Under the pieces are notes generated by a model that worked only from the letters and a program-made list of their open reading frames with translations, was not told the DNA's origin and searched no databases. A DNA stretch of 64,000 nt from Pseudarthrobacter sp. IC2-21 (GTDB taxonomy: Bacteria; Actinomycetota; Actinomycetes; Actinomycetales; Micrococcaceae), in the NCBI RefSeq assembly GCF_034048115.1, contig NZ_CP139145.1, positions 124,001 to 188,000 on the forward strand, given 5' to 3'. The position numbers and the translations under genes were made by a program. Each line of letters starts with the position of its first letter. Position 1 is the first letter of the stretch. Positions 55,782 through 64,000 of the stretch are shown piece by piece.

Positions 55782-56600
55782 ATGACCAACGACGCTCTTC
55801 GGCCTGTCTACTTCCTTTCGGACAGTACCGGCATCACCGCCGAAACCCTCGGCAATACGCTGCTGACCCAGTTTCCGGCGAACAACTTTGACCGCATCAC
55901 GGTCCCCTTCATCACCACGGTGGACCAGGCCAGGTCCGTGGTGGGCACCATTGACCGCCTGGCCGCCACCGGCCCGCGGCCCATCGTTTTTTCGACGGCC
56001 GTCAGCGGCGATATCCGCCAGACTCTCGCCACCTGCCAGGGGATCGTCGTTGATCTCATCGGAACCCATGTGGGGCAGCTGGAGCAGGCCCTCGGCTCTC
56101 CGGCCAGCGCCGTGCCCGGGCGGGCCCATGGCCTGGGGAACGCCGAGCGGTACCAGTCGCGGATGGCCGCCGTCGAGTACGCCATGGAGCACGACGACGG
56201 CCAGAGCCTGCGGGCGCTGGAGAAGGCGCAGGTCATCCTGGTGGCGCCGTCACGCTGCGGAAAAACCCCCACCACGATGTACCTGGCGCTGCAGCACGGC
56301 ATCTTCGCAGCGAACTTCCCCCTGGTGGACGAGGACTTCCAGCGGGAAGGGCTGCCCAAGCCGCTGCGGCCTTTTGTTGAGAAGTGTTTCGGGCTGTCCT
56401 CCAACCCGCTGCGGCTAAGTCAGATCCGGACGGAACGGCGGCGCGGGTCATCCTACGCGTCGCTGCGGCAGTGCGGCTTTGAGCTGCGCAGTGCCGAGCA
56501 GTTGTACGTCTCGCACCGGATTCCGTACCTGAACTCAGCGTCGGTGTCGGTCGAGGAAATGGCCGCCACCATCCTGCAGCGCATGAACCTCAAGCATTAG
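55782..56600 (+). CDS. ppsR: Phosphoenolpyruvate synthase regulatory protein (kinase/pyrophosphorylase, DUF299)
   Basis: 272 residues. N-terminal VYFLSDSTGITAETLGNTLLTQFP, central P-loop-like VAPSRCGKTPTTMYLALQHG near 152, and IRTERRRGSSYASLRQC near 210. The family uses ADP to phosphorylate, and phosphate to dephosphorylate, PEP synthase or PPDK, turning the enzyme off and on. The ppsA gene follows 153 bases downstream, which supports PEP synthase as the target. It might also act on the related CreI/CreH proteins, though that is speculation. Confidence 0.9.
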   Translation: MTNDALRPVYFLSDSTGITAETLGNTLLTQFPANNFDRITVPFITTVDQARSVVGTIDRLAATGPRPIVFSTAVSGDIRQTLATCQGIVVDLIGTHVGQLEQALGSPASAVPGRAHGLGNAERYQSRMAAVEYAMEHDDGQSLRALEKAQVILVAPSRCGKTPTTMYLALQHGIFAANFPLVDEDFQREGLPKPLRPFVEKCFGLSSNPLRLSQIRTERRRGSSYASLRQCGFELRSAEQLYVSHRIPYLNSASVSVEEMAATILQRMNLKH

Positions 56601-56753
56601 GGAAAATTTTCACAAACTGAGTGTGGCAGACATCATGTTGGAAACAGGGCCCCGGACCTGTCACTGTAGACAGGATTCGCGCCCACCGAACGGCTACAGC
56701 CCGCGACCGGGGCGGCACCACCGCATGCCATCATCTGCAAAGGAGCAGCAACC

Positions 56754-59165
56754 ATGACTACAGACATCCTGTGGTTCTCAGAACTCGGCCTCAAAGACCT
56801 GGACAAGGTGGGCGGCAAGAACGCCTCCCTCGGCGAGATGGTGCAGAACCTCACGTCTGCCGGCGTCCAGGTCCCGGACGGCTTCGCGACCACCGCCGAC
56901 GCCTACCGCAGCTTCCTCGCAGACTCCGGCCTGGACCAGCGCATCGCGGACCGCATGCTGGGCCTGGACACCGATGACGTGACGGCCCTCGCCGCGGCCG
57001 GCCAGGAAATCCGGACCATGATGCGTGAGACGCCCTTCCTGCCGGACTTTGAAGCGCAGATCCGCGACTCCTACCAGCAGTTGGTGGACAAGCACGGCGG
57101 GTCCGAGGACCTGTCCTGGGCGGTCCGCTCGAGTGCGACCGCGGAAGACCTGCCGGACGCCTCCTTCGCGGGGCAGCAGGAGACCTTCCTGAACGTCCGC
57201 GGCATCGACAACATCCTGCTCGCCATCAAGGATGTCTTCGCCTCCCTCTATAACGACCGGGCCATCGCCTACCGTGTGCACCACAAGTTCGAGCACGCCG
57301 ATGTTGCGCTGTCGGCGGGCGTCCAGCGCATGGTGCGCTCCGACGTCGGGGCTTCCGGCGTCATGTTCACCATGGACACCGAATCCGGGTTCCAGGACGC
57401 CGTGTTCGTCACCTCCTCCTACGGCCTCGGCGAGGCCGTGGTCCAGGGTGCCGTGAACCCCGACGAGTTCTACGTGTACAAGCCCGCACTGCAGGCCGGC
57501 CGTCCCGCCATCCTCAAGCGGGGACTGGGCGAGAAGGCCCTCCAGATGACCTACACGAACAGCCAGGAGATCGGCCGGACCATCGACTTCGTCCCGGTTG
57601 AGGCTTCGCTCCGGAACCGTTTCAGCCTGACGGACGACGACGTCGAGCAGCTCGCGCGCCATGCCGTCGCCATTGAAAACCATTACGGCCGTCCCATGGA
57701 CATCGAGTGGGGCAAGGACGGGATCGACGGCGGGCTGTACATCCTGCAGGCCCGCCCGGAGACCGTGCAGTCCCGCCGTGCCGCGGGCAGCCTGAGCCGC
57801 TTCCGCCTCAACGGCACCAGCCGGGTGCTTGCCGAAGGCCGCGCCATCGGCCAGCGCATCGGCGCCGGCAGCGTCCGCATCCTGACCTCGATCGACCAGA
57901 TGGCCGCGTTCAAGACCGGCGACGTCCTGGTTGCGGACATGACCGATCCTGACTGGGAACCGATCATGAAGCGCGCCTCCGCCATCGTCACGAACCGCGG
58001 CGGACGCACGTGCCACGCGGCCATCATCGCCCGCGAACTGGGGATTCCCGCCGTCGTCGGCACCGGGGACGCCACCCAGGCGCTCTCCGACGGCATGGAC
58101 GTGACGGTCACCTGCGCCGACGGTGAGGCCGGCCTGATCTACGAAGGGCTCCTGGACTTCACGGTCGAGGAAACCGCGGTCACCCAGCTGCCCGAAGCCC
58201 CGGTCAAGGTCATGATGAACGTCGGCACCCCGGAGCAGGCGTTCACTTTTGCGCAGCTGCCCAACCATGGCGTGGGCCTGGCGCGGCTGGAATTCATCAT
58301 CAACCGCCAGATCGGCATCCACCCCAAGGCGCTGCTGAACCTGGACGACCAGCCGGCGGAGGTGGCCGCGGAAATCCGCGAACGGATCGCCGCGTACGCC
58401 AACCCGCGCGAGTACTACATCAAGCGCCTGGCCGAGGGTGTGGCCACCATCGCCGCGGCCTTCGCGCCGAATCCGGTGATTGTGCGCATGTCCGACTTCA
58501 AGTCCAACGAGTACGCCAACCTCATCGGCGGGCCCGCTTACGAGCCGCACGAAGAGAACCCGATGCTTGGCTTCCGCGGCGCGTCGCGCTACCTGGACCC
58601 GTCCTTCCGCGACTGCTTCGACCTCGAATGCGAAGCACTGTCCTTTGTCCGCAACGAGATGGGCCTGACCAACGTCAAGCTGATGATCCCGTTCGTCCGC
58701 ACCCTGGACGAGGCCCGCGGTGTCATTGACCTGCTGGCGGAGAACGGCCTCAGGCGCGGCGAGAACGGCCTCGAAGTCATCATGATGTGCGAGATCCCGT
58801 CCAACGCGCTGCTCGCCGATGAGTTCCTGGACTACTTCGACGGCTTCTCCATCGGCTCCAACGACATGACCCAGCTGTCCCTCGGCCTGGACCGGGATTC
58901 GGCCACGGTCGCCGCCGGTTTCGACGAGCGCGACCCGGCCGTCAAGAAGCTCCTCAGCATGGCCATCAAAGCCTGCAAGGAGCGCGGCAAATACGTGGGC
59001 ATCTGCGGCCAGGGCCCCAGCGACCACGCGGACTTCGCCGAATGGCTCGTCGGGGAAGGCATTGATTCCGTCTCCCTGAACCCGGACACCGTGGTGGACA
59101 CCTGGCTCCGCCTCGCCGGCGGGGGTGTTGGCGCCGGGGTTGGCGCCGGCGCGTCAGCGAACTGA
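56754..59165 (+). CDS. ppsA: Phosphoenolpyruvate synthase
   Basis: 803 residues, full length. N-terminal ATP-binding domain ([36 protein letters not shown]), swivelling phosphohistidine domain ([22 protein letters not shown], His near 422) and a C-terminal PEP/pyruvate barrel ([37 protein letters not shown]). It makes PEP, AMP and phosphate from pyruvate and ATP for gluconeogenesis. AGGAGCAGC precedes ATG 56754. It is regulated by the upstream ppsR product and ends at a strong terminator. Its N-terminal and swivelling domains are homologous to creI and the creH C-terminus. Confidence 0.95.
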   Translation: MTTDILWFSELGLKDLDKVGGKNASLGEMVQNLTSAGVQVPDGFATTADAYRSFLADSGLDQRIADRMLGLDTDDVTALAAAGQEIRTMMRETPFLPDFEAQIRDSYQQLVDKHGGSEDLSWAVRSSATAEDLPDASFAGQQETFLNVRGIDNILLAIKDVFASLYNDRAIAYRVHHKFEHADVALSAGVQRMVRSDVGASGVMFTMDTESGFQDAVFVTSSYGLGEAVVQGAVNPDEFYVYKPALQAGRPAILKRGLGEKALQMTYTNSQEIGRTIDFVPVEASLRNRFSLTDDDVEQLARHAVAIENHYGRPMDIEWGKDGIDGGLYILQARPETVQSRRAAGSLSRFRLNGTSRVLAEGRAIGQRIGAGSVRILTSIDQMAAFKTGDVLVADMTDPDWEPIMKRASAIVTNRGGRTCHAAIIARELGIPAVVGTGDATQALSDGMDVTVTCADGEAGLIYEGLLDFTVEETAVTQLPEAPVKVMMNVGTPEQAFTFAQLPNHGVGLARLEFIINRQIGIHPKALLNLDDQPAEVAAEIRERIAAYANPREYYIKRLAEGVATIAAAFAPNPVIVRMSDFKSNEYANLIGGPAYEPHEENPMLGFRGASRYLDPSFRDCFDLECEALSFVRNEMGLTNVKLMIPFVRTLDEARGVIDLLAENGLRRGENGLEVIMMCEIPSNALLADEFLDYFDGFSIGSNDMTQLSLGLDRDSATVAAGFDERDPAVKKLLSMAIKACKERGKYVGICGQGPSDHADFAEWLVGEGIDSVSLNPDTVVDTWLRLAGGGVGAGVGAGASAN

Positions 59166-59178
59166 CCTAACGTCACTG

Positions 59179-59220
59179 AAAAGGGCGTGGCCGGCGGATA
59201 TCGCCGGCCGCGCCCTTTTT
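59179..59220. terminator. Rho-independent terminator after ppsA
   Basis: A long GC stem (GGCCGGCG/CGCCGGCC inside AAAAGGGCG/CGCCCTTTTT) ends in a T run on the plus strand and an A run at the left, so it can serve both ppsA and the convergent dehydrogenase gene. Confidence 0.92.
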
Positions 59221-59235
59221 GCACCTCCGAGCTGA

Positions 59236-60396
59236 TCAGCGGAACGCGGGCACGCCGGTCAGCTTGTTGCCCAGAATGAGGGTGTGGACTTCGTCGGTGC
59301 CCTCGTAGGTGCGCACGGATTCGAGGTTATTGGCGTGGCGCAGGGGTGAGTAGTCCAGGGTGATGCCGTTGCCGCCGAGGATGGTGCGGGCCTCGCGGCA
59401 GATTTTGATGGCCTCGCGGCAGTTGTTGAGTTTGCCCACCGAGATCGCCTCGATCTGGAGGCGGCCGGCGTCCTTGAGCCGGCCCAGGTGCAGCGCAAGC
59501 AGGAAGCCCTTGTTGATTTCCAGTGCCATGTCCACCAGCTTCTGCTGGGTCAGCTGGTATCCGGCCAGCGGTTTGTCGAACTGCATGCGCCCCTTGGAAT
59601 AGTCCAGGGCTGCCTCGAACGCGTCACGCGCGGCGCCCATCGCACCCCAGATAATGCCGTAGCGTGCTTCGTTGAGGCAGGAGAACGGGCCCTTAAGCCC
59701 GACGACGTTGGGCAGCACCGCGGATCCGGGCAGGCGCACGTCGGTCAGTTCAATGTCGCACTGGATGGAAGCGCGCATGGACAGCTTCGGTTCGATCGGC
59801 GTCGCGGTGAAGCCGGCGGTGGAGGTGGGGACCACAAACCCGCGGACACCCTCGTCGGTCTGGGCCCAAATCACGGCGACCTGGGCGACGGAGGCCAAAC
59901 CGATCCAGCGCTTGGTGCCGTTGAGGACCCAGTCGCTGCCGTCGCGGCGGGCGTAGGTGGTCATGCTGCCCGGGTCCGAGCCGGCGCTGGGTTCGGTCAG
60001 GCCGAAGCAGCCGATGGCCTCGCCTGCGGCCATGGCCGGCAGCCACTCCTGCTTCTGTTCCTCGGAGCCGTGCTTGTGGATCGCGCTCATCGCCAGGGAA
60101 CCCTGGACCGAGACGAACGTCCGCAGCCCGGAGTCGCCGGCTTCGAGTTCCGCACCGGCAAGGCCGTATTCGACGGCGGACCGGCCGGCGCAGCCGTAGC
60201 CTTTCAGGTGCATGCCGAGTACGCCCAGCCTGGCCAGTTCGGGCACGATCTCCAGCGGGAAAACGGCTTTCTCATACCAGCCGGCGATGTTCGGCTTGAT
60301 TTCACTGTCCACAAAGGCCCGCACGGAATCCCGCAGGGCCACCTCGTCCGCCGTGAGCAGGGAATCAAAGTCAATGAGGTCGCTGACATCAGACAT
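59236..60396 (-). CDS. Acyl-CoA dehydrogenase, glutaryl-CoA dehydrogenase-like
   Basis: 386 residues. FAD-binding blocks CFGLTEPSAGSDPGSM near 130 and WVLNGTKRWIGLASVAQVAVIWAQ near 157. The substrate and catalytic region is MQFDKPLAGYQLTQQKLVDMAL, and the catalytic glutamate lies in VRTYEGTDEVHTLILGN near 368. This spacing and the N-terminal FDSLLTADEVALRDSVRAFV are those of GcdH, which oxidatively decarboxylates glutaryl-CoA to crotonyl-CoA. Decarboxylation cannot be proven from sequence alone. GAAAGG precedes ATG 60396. It is monocistronic. Confidence 0.87.
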   Translation of the reverse strand: MSDVSDLIDFDSLLTADEVALRDSVRAFVDSEIKPNIAGWYEKAVFPLEIVPELARLGVLGMHLKGYGCAGRSAVEYGLAGAELEAGDSGLRTFVSVQGSLAMSAIHKHGSEEQKQEWLPAMAAGEAIGCFGLTEPSAGSDPGSMTTYARRDGSDWVLNGTKRWIGLASVAQVAVIWAQTDEGVRGFVVPTSTAGFTATPIEPKLSMRASIQCDIELTDVRLPGSAVLPNVVGLKGPFSCLNEARYGIIWGAMGAARDAFEAALDYSKGRMQFDKPLAGYQLTQQKLVDMALEINKGFLLALHLGRLKDAGRLQIEAISVGKLNNCREAIKICREARTILGGNGITLDYSPLRHANNLESVRTYEGTDEVHTLILGNKLTGVPAFR

Positions 60397-60627
60397 GGGT
60401 GGGGCCTTTCATGGTGCTGGTGGGTCACTACGCCGGTGGCAGCGGCAGGGGGACGTATTCCTGTAGGCCATTCTTACGCGGTGCAGAGGAGGGCGCACGT
60501 TAAGAAAACGTAAAGGATTCTTCCGTATCGGACCAAAACGCGGAGTCGCGTTATCCCGCGGGATAACCTTTTCCAAGGTGCTGTCCCGGCCCGGTTTCCC
60601 CCAATACCTCGCCGGGAGGGCACCCGC

Positions 60628-60663
60628 AAAACCCCCGTCAGGCATAGCCATTGGCGGGGGTTT
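60628..60663. terminator. Terminator near the 3' end of the alpha/beta hydrolase gene
   Basis: AAACCCCCG (60629-60637) pairs with CGGGGGTTT (60655-60663), with A/T ends on both sides. It serves the minus-strand hydrolase gene that ends at 60705. Confidence 0.8.
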
Positions 60664-60704
60664 CTGCCTGCGGCGTCCGAGCCGGAACTTAAGCTCCAGG
60701 CCGT

Positions 60705-61424
60705 TCAGCCGTGCGTCGCCGCCGCCGTCCGTTCCACCGCCGCCAGTATCGCCTGTCCCAGCTCAGCAGGCTTGGTGAACTGCGGCCAGTGACCGGTGGG
60801 AAGGTCCACATACTCGACGTCGCGGATGCGGGCCAGCTCCGTGGTGAGGGGGTGTCCGGCGTCGATCCACTCAGTGAGGAGCGACGACGGAAACTGGCAT
60901 GTGATCACAGTCGCCGGTACGTCGTAGCGCCGAACGTCATGCAGGCGCTGCTTGCCGTACGCCACGCCCTTGGGCTCAGGGACGGCCCGCGCCCTGAACT
61001 GCCGGCGCAGGTCATCCGTGAGGTCCACCAGGTCAGCATCCTCAAAGCCGTCCCATGGCGGCAGCGGCACGTCGTCCCCCGTGGCGGGCAGTTCATTGTT
61101 GATGACGCCGCCCTCACCAAGCGGCCCGCTGTCCACAAAAATGTTCCGGGCAACGCGGTCAGGCCGGGCGTCCGCCACCCCGTGGATCACCGCGCCGCCG
61201 CCGGAGTGCCCCACCAGGACCACCTTGCCCTCGAGACCGTCCACGACGTCCACGACGGCGGCGATGTGGTCTTTCAGGGTAATGCCGGCGCGCCGGGCGT
61301 CCACGGATTCAAGGCCGGGCAGTGTCAGCGGGTGCGTGGTGTGCCCTGCAGCCTCCAGCGGAGGCGTCACCTCCTCCCACGATGACGCGTCCAACCAGAA
61401 TCCGGGTACCAGGATGATGTCCAT
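60705..61424 (-). CDS. Alpha/beta hydrolase
   Basis: 239 residues. N-terminal strand IILVPGFWLDASSWEEV with the oxyanion segment, nucleophile elbow VGHSGGGAVIHG near 73-84, and a late histidine in DLPTGHWPQFTKPAEL near 222. It resembles the EstC/methylesterase-like group. It is cytoplasmic with no signal peptide. It stands alone, so its substrate cannot be inferred. The catalytic triad appears complete. Confidence 0.82.
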   Translation of the reverse strand: MDIILVPGFWLDASSWEEVTPPLEAAGHTTHPLTLPGLESVDARRAGITLKDHIAAVVDVVDGLEGKVVLVGHSGGGAVIHGVADARPDRVARNIFVDSGPLGEGGVINNELPATGDDVPLPPWDGFEDADLVDLTDDLRRQFRARAVPEPKGVAYGKQRLHDVRRYDVPATVITCQFPSSLLTEWIDAGHPLTTELARIRDVEYVDLPTGHWPQFTKPAELGQAILAAVERTAAATHG

Positions 61425-61470
61425 GACGGAACCCTACTCCGGGGTGCCGACATAGAGGAGACCGGTTGAG

Positions 61471-61842
61471 TCACCAGGTGCGGTGGTGCACCTTGTACTC
61501 GTGCCGGTGCCCGTTGTGATCCCACCATCCGTACCGGTCATGCCGGCAACCGTCATGGCCCGTCCACGACCCGTTGTGGTCGTCGTCGGCCCGCCAATTG
61601 CCGTTGTCGTCCCGCCAACCCGATCCGTCGCCCCACTCGTGCCAGCGGTCCTCTTGGTCAAACCAGCCGTGCTGGGTGTCGTGCCTGGTGTGGTCCCGGA
61701 TGTTGTGCCTGTTCTGGTACGAAGCCTGGTTCCAGGAAGTGGTGGAGGAGCTTACGGCTGCGCTCGCAGGAAGGGCGCTGCCTCCCAGCCCGATAGCAGC
61801 AGTCGCGGTCGCCGAGGCGATGACGCGAAGTGCTTTATTCAT
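61471..61842 (-). CDS. Secreted His/Asp/Trp-rich small protein
   Basis: 123 residues from ATG 61842 (AAAGGA upstream; ATG 61848 is two codons earlier). The signal peptide ends near LPASAAVSS. The mature part is strikingly rich in His, Asp, Trp, Arg and Gly (WHEWGDGSGWRDDNGNW, CRHDRYGWWDHNGHRHEY). It has a single Cys and almost no aliphatic residues, so it is probably unfolded or metal-binding. I recognise no family. It could chelate metals or coat the cell surface. Confidence 0.7.
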   Translation of the reverse strand: MNKALRVIASATATAAIGLGGSALPASAAVSSSTTSWNQASYQNRHNIRDHTRHDTQHGWFDQEDRWHEWGDGSGWRDDNGNWRADDDHNGSWTGHDGCRHDRYGWWDHNGHRHEYKVHHRTW

Positions 61843-61848
61843 GTGCAT

Positions 61849-62283
61849 ATATCCTTTGCAGAAGTCCCCGGCTTCCCCGTCCTGAATTCACAGACTGCCC
61901 GGCATCCCATGAGTGGAGGCCCCGGGAAGTCGCTGAACGCGTGGAGGAGAGGCGTCGGACGATGTGTGTGGAATTTCTTCTGGTGATTGCCTCGCCGGTT
62001 TTCCGGGCGGGCAATGGATCCGGTTCTTCAGGACCCGCGTTACTCCGGGGAAGGTTGCCCCGGGCACTTATTAATTCCACGCCCGCGACCACGCCCCAAG
62101 TAGGGACTTATGCCTCTACTCCGGCTTGCGGTTTGGCCGTATGGTTCCTGCACCTTTAGGTCCGTTCCTACAGCGCCTTCCGCTTCATCACCGGAAACCC
62201 CTCACCGGCGAGGTTGCTTCCTGAGCTGCGGATTGTTCACATGAGGCGCGGGACTGCGTTGACAACATGAAAGGACCGGTTCA
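61849..62283. other. Non-coding divergent region
   Basis: About 435 bases between the divergent secreted-protein gene and the DoxX-like gene. It should hold both promoters. I found no gene and no strong repeat. Confidence 0.4.
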
Positions 62284-62712
62284 ATGCGACTCAGCCATAT
62301 TCCTCTCCGCCTGACCACCGGTGCGTTTATTTTCAATGCGGGGTGGGGAAAACGCCACCTCGACGAGGACGCCGCCGCCCAGCTGCAGGGCATGGCCACC
62401 ACCGTGATCCCGCCCATGGGCAGGCTCGATCCTGCAAAGTTCGGGAAGTTGCTCAGCTATGCGGAAATGACGCTGGGTGCGGCGCTCCTGATGCCTTTTG
62501 TGCCCAGCCGTTTGGCCGGCCTCGGGCTGGGAACCTTTTCCGGGTGCCTGGTCACCCTGTACCTGAAGACGCCGGGCATGACCCTGGAAGACGGCATCCG
62601 GCCCAGCCAGCAGGGCACAGCGCTGGCCAAGGACATCTGGATGCTCGGCATTGCTGCGTCCCTTATCCTGGACCGCAAACGGCCGGCCAAGGCGATCGCG
62701 GCCCTTATGTAA
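62284..62712 (+). CDS. DoxX-like membrane protein
   Basis: 142 residues with three or four hydrophobic segments: LRLTTGAFIFNAGWGK at the start, MTLGAALLMPFVPSRLAGLGLGTFSGCLVTLYL in the middle and IWMLGIAASLILDRK at the end. The short polar links and length suit the DoxX/DUF417-like group of unknown function. AAAGGA precedes ATG 62284. The MGT glycosyltransferase starts 24 bases after its stop, so they form an operon. Confidence 0.7.
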   Translation: MRLSHIPLRLTTGAFIFNAGWGKRHLDEDAAAQLQGMATTVIPPMGRLDPAKFGKLLSYAEMTLGAALLMPFVPSRLAGLGLGTFSGCLVTLYLKTPGMTLEDGIRPSQQGTALAKDIWMLGIAASLILDRKRPAKAIAALM

Positions 62713-62735
62713 GCACCGCGGTCCGGAGGGAGAGC

Positions 62736-63953
62736 ATGCATTTTGCCTTTGTTTGCCTGCCGGCCGCGGGGCATGTAAATCCCACTCTGCCGGTGGTGGC
62801 CGAGCTCGTCCGCCGTGGCCACCGGGTCACGTATGCAGCGGCCGCCGGGTATGCACAGGCTGTTGAATCCGCCGGCGCCACCTTCTTTGAGAGCGGCGAG
62901 GACTTCGCCGCGAAGCTTCCCCGGCGCAACCGATCGGCCGACGCCGAAGGGTCGCCCCGGCTGGGCCTGCTGGCGGGGCTCGGATCCGGCCTGCTGGAAC
63001 GGCTGTTGGAGCGGGCCAGGGTGGAGTTCCCGGCCCTGCTGGCCCGGTTGACGAGTGACCCGCCAGACGCGGTGTGCTATGACGCCATGACCGTGGCGGG
63101 GAAGATGGCCGCCCTGAAGCTCGGGCTGCCGGACATCGCCCTGCTGCCCACCTATGCCACCAACGAACACTTCCCGCTGCGGGAACTGATGCCGGCCCGT
63201 CCACCGGCGGAGATGCTCGAAGCGTGGAACCACGCCCGCCGGCTCATCAGTGACTTCGCTGCCGAACAGGGCCTGAGCAATTTCACTTTCATGGAGGGGC
63301 CGCCGGCCGCGTTGAACATCTGCTTCATTCCCCGGGAATTCCAGCCCGCGGGTGAAACCTTCGGCGCCAGCTTCCACTTTGTGGGACCGACCCCCGCCCG
63401 GCGGCCCTCCGGGGAACCGTGGCAGCCGCGCGTGGAGGCCGGGCCCCTGGTCTTCATTTCGCTGGGAACAACCCCTTTGAACGACCGCCCGGACTTCTTC
63501 CGGATGTGTGTGCAAGCATTCGCCGGCACGCCATGGCAGGTGGCCATGGCCATCGGTGACCGCATCGGGGTGCCCGAGTTGGGCCCGGTGCCGGACAACG
63601 TTGAGGTGCGTCCGTACTTCCCGCAAATCGATGTCCTGCGCCACACGGAGGTATTCCTCTCGCACACGGGGATGAACTCCACCATGGAGGCGCTGTATTT
63701 CGAGGTCCCGGTTGTGGCCTTTCCGCTGCAGCCCGAACAGGAAGCCAATGCCCGCCGCCTGGAGGAACTGGGACTTGGACGCCGCCTCCCTGCGGCAGCG
63801 CTCTCACCCCACGTGATCCGCACTGTCGTTGCCGAGGTGGGCGGCGACCAGGAAATCCGGCGCAACCTGGCGGCCATGGGCCAGCGCATCCGGTCAGCCG
63901 GGGGCGCCAAAGCAGCGGTTGATGCCATCGAAGCATTTATGGCTGAACGGTGA
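62736..63953 (+). CDS. MGT-type macrolide-like glycosyltransferase
   Basis: 405 residues with GGAGGGAG before ATG 62736. GT-B fold: N-terminal FAFVCLPAAGHVNPTLPVVAELVRRGH, donor-binding C-terminal PYFPQIDVLRHTEVFLSHTGMNSTMEALYFEVPVVAFPLQPEQEANARRL. It transfers a sugar from UDP- or similar donors to small acceptors, as in macrolide inactivation or glycolipid synthesis. It is more complete than the member at 20019. It is second in an operon with a DoxX-like membrane protein. Confidence 0.87.
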   Translation: MHFAFVCLPAAGHVNPTLPVVAELVRRGHRVTYAAAAGYAQAVESAGATFFESGEDFAAKLPRRNRSADAEGSPRLGLLAGLGSGLLERLLERARVEFPALLARLTSDPPDAVCYDAMTVAGKMAALKLGLPDIALLPTYATNEHFPLRELMPARPPAEMLEAWNHARRLISDFAAEQGLSNFTFMEGPPAALNICFIPREFQPAGETFGASFHFVGPTPARRPSGEPWQPRVEAGPLVFISLGTTPLNDRPDFFRMCVQAFAGTPWQVAMAIGDRIGVPELGPVPDNVEVRPYFPQIDVLRHTEVFLSHTGMNSTMEALYFEVPVVAFPLQPEQEANARRLEELGLGRRLPAAALSPHVIRTVVAEVGGDQEIRRNLAAMGQRIRSAGGAKAAVDAIEAFMAER

Positions 63954-64000
63954 AACCCCGCCACTGGAACCGGACCCGGAACCGGAACTCCAACTAAACG

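Noticed and set aside
56778-59027. 749-codon open frame antisense to ppsA
   Set aside because: Long antisense frames are expected opposite high-GC genes; it matches no family and ppsA is certain.

Overview
High-GC DNA with actinobacterial character. Genes are dense, GTG/TTG starts with AGGAG-type ribosome sites are common, and many operons are joined by ATGA overlaps. The gene content (L-arabinose operon with a LacI-type regulator, 5-oxoprolinase cluster, PEP synthase with its regulator, a p-cresol-type cre cluster) fits a soil Micrococcaceae such as an Arthrobacter relative. That taxonomic guess is inference. I saw no rRNA, tRNA or CRISPR array.

Layout. 1-4.3 kb: 3' part of an ABC substrate-binding protein, then a tightly coupled operon of FAH-family hydrolase, cupin and acetoacetyl-CoA synthetase. 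4.6-6.6 kb: a RES/Xre toxin-antitoxin pair and a decayed LysE-family exporter. 6.9-15.2 kb: two mirrored catabolic modules, each a long Lrp/AsnC-like regulator divergent from a transporter plus hydrolase pair (M20 amidohydrolase with MHS transporter; AbgT transporter with metal-dependent amidohydrolase). 15.2-20 kb: an accessory island with a recombinase remnant, a frameshifted PucR-type regulator, a cluster of TTGGCRAATTYGCCAA-like palindromes, an intact serine recombinase, and a two-gene unit of an unknown protein with an Xre-ImmA/IrrE metallopeptidase.

20-32 kb: an MGT-type glycosyltransferase, a small lipoprotein, then the L-arabinose regulon (LacI-type regulator, araB-araD-araA-epimerase, and a sugar ABC importer). 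Nearly identical LacI-type operators lie at both promoters. 32-39 kb: GntR regulator divergent from a 5-oxoprolinase operon (pxpA, MHS transporter, fused pxpBC, biotin carboxylase-BCCP). 39-45 kb: HD hydrolase with IclR regulator, zinc alcohol dehydrogenase, MmyB-like regulator, small membrane proteins and a CynX-type transporter.

45.4-54.5 kb holds the most notable locus. A P450, a split PEP-synthase-like phosphotransferase, an SDR, a 2Fe-2S ferredoxin, a ferredoxin reductase, an HD phosphohydrolase and an aldehyde dehydrogenase lie in one operon. Content and order match the Corynebacterium glutamicum cre (4-cresol/alkylphenol) pathway as I recall it: the phenol is activated as an aryl phosphate, its alkyl side chain is oxidised by the P450, and the phosphate is removed. 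A paralogue of the HD phosphohydrolase sits 12 kb upstream beside the IclR regulator. The rest (54.5-64 kb) holds a secreted trypsin-like protease, ppsR-ppsA, a glutaryl-CoA-dehydrogenase-like enzyme, an alpha/beta hydrolase, a His/Asp/Trp-rich secreted protein, a DoxX-like membrane protein and a second MGT-type glycosyltransferase.
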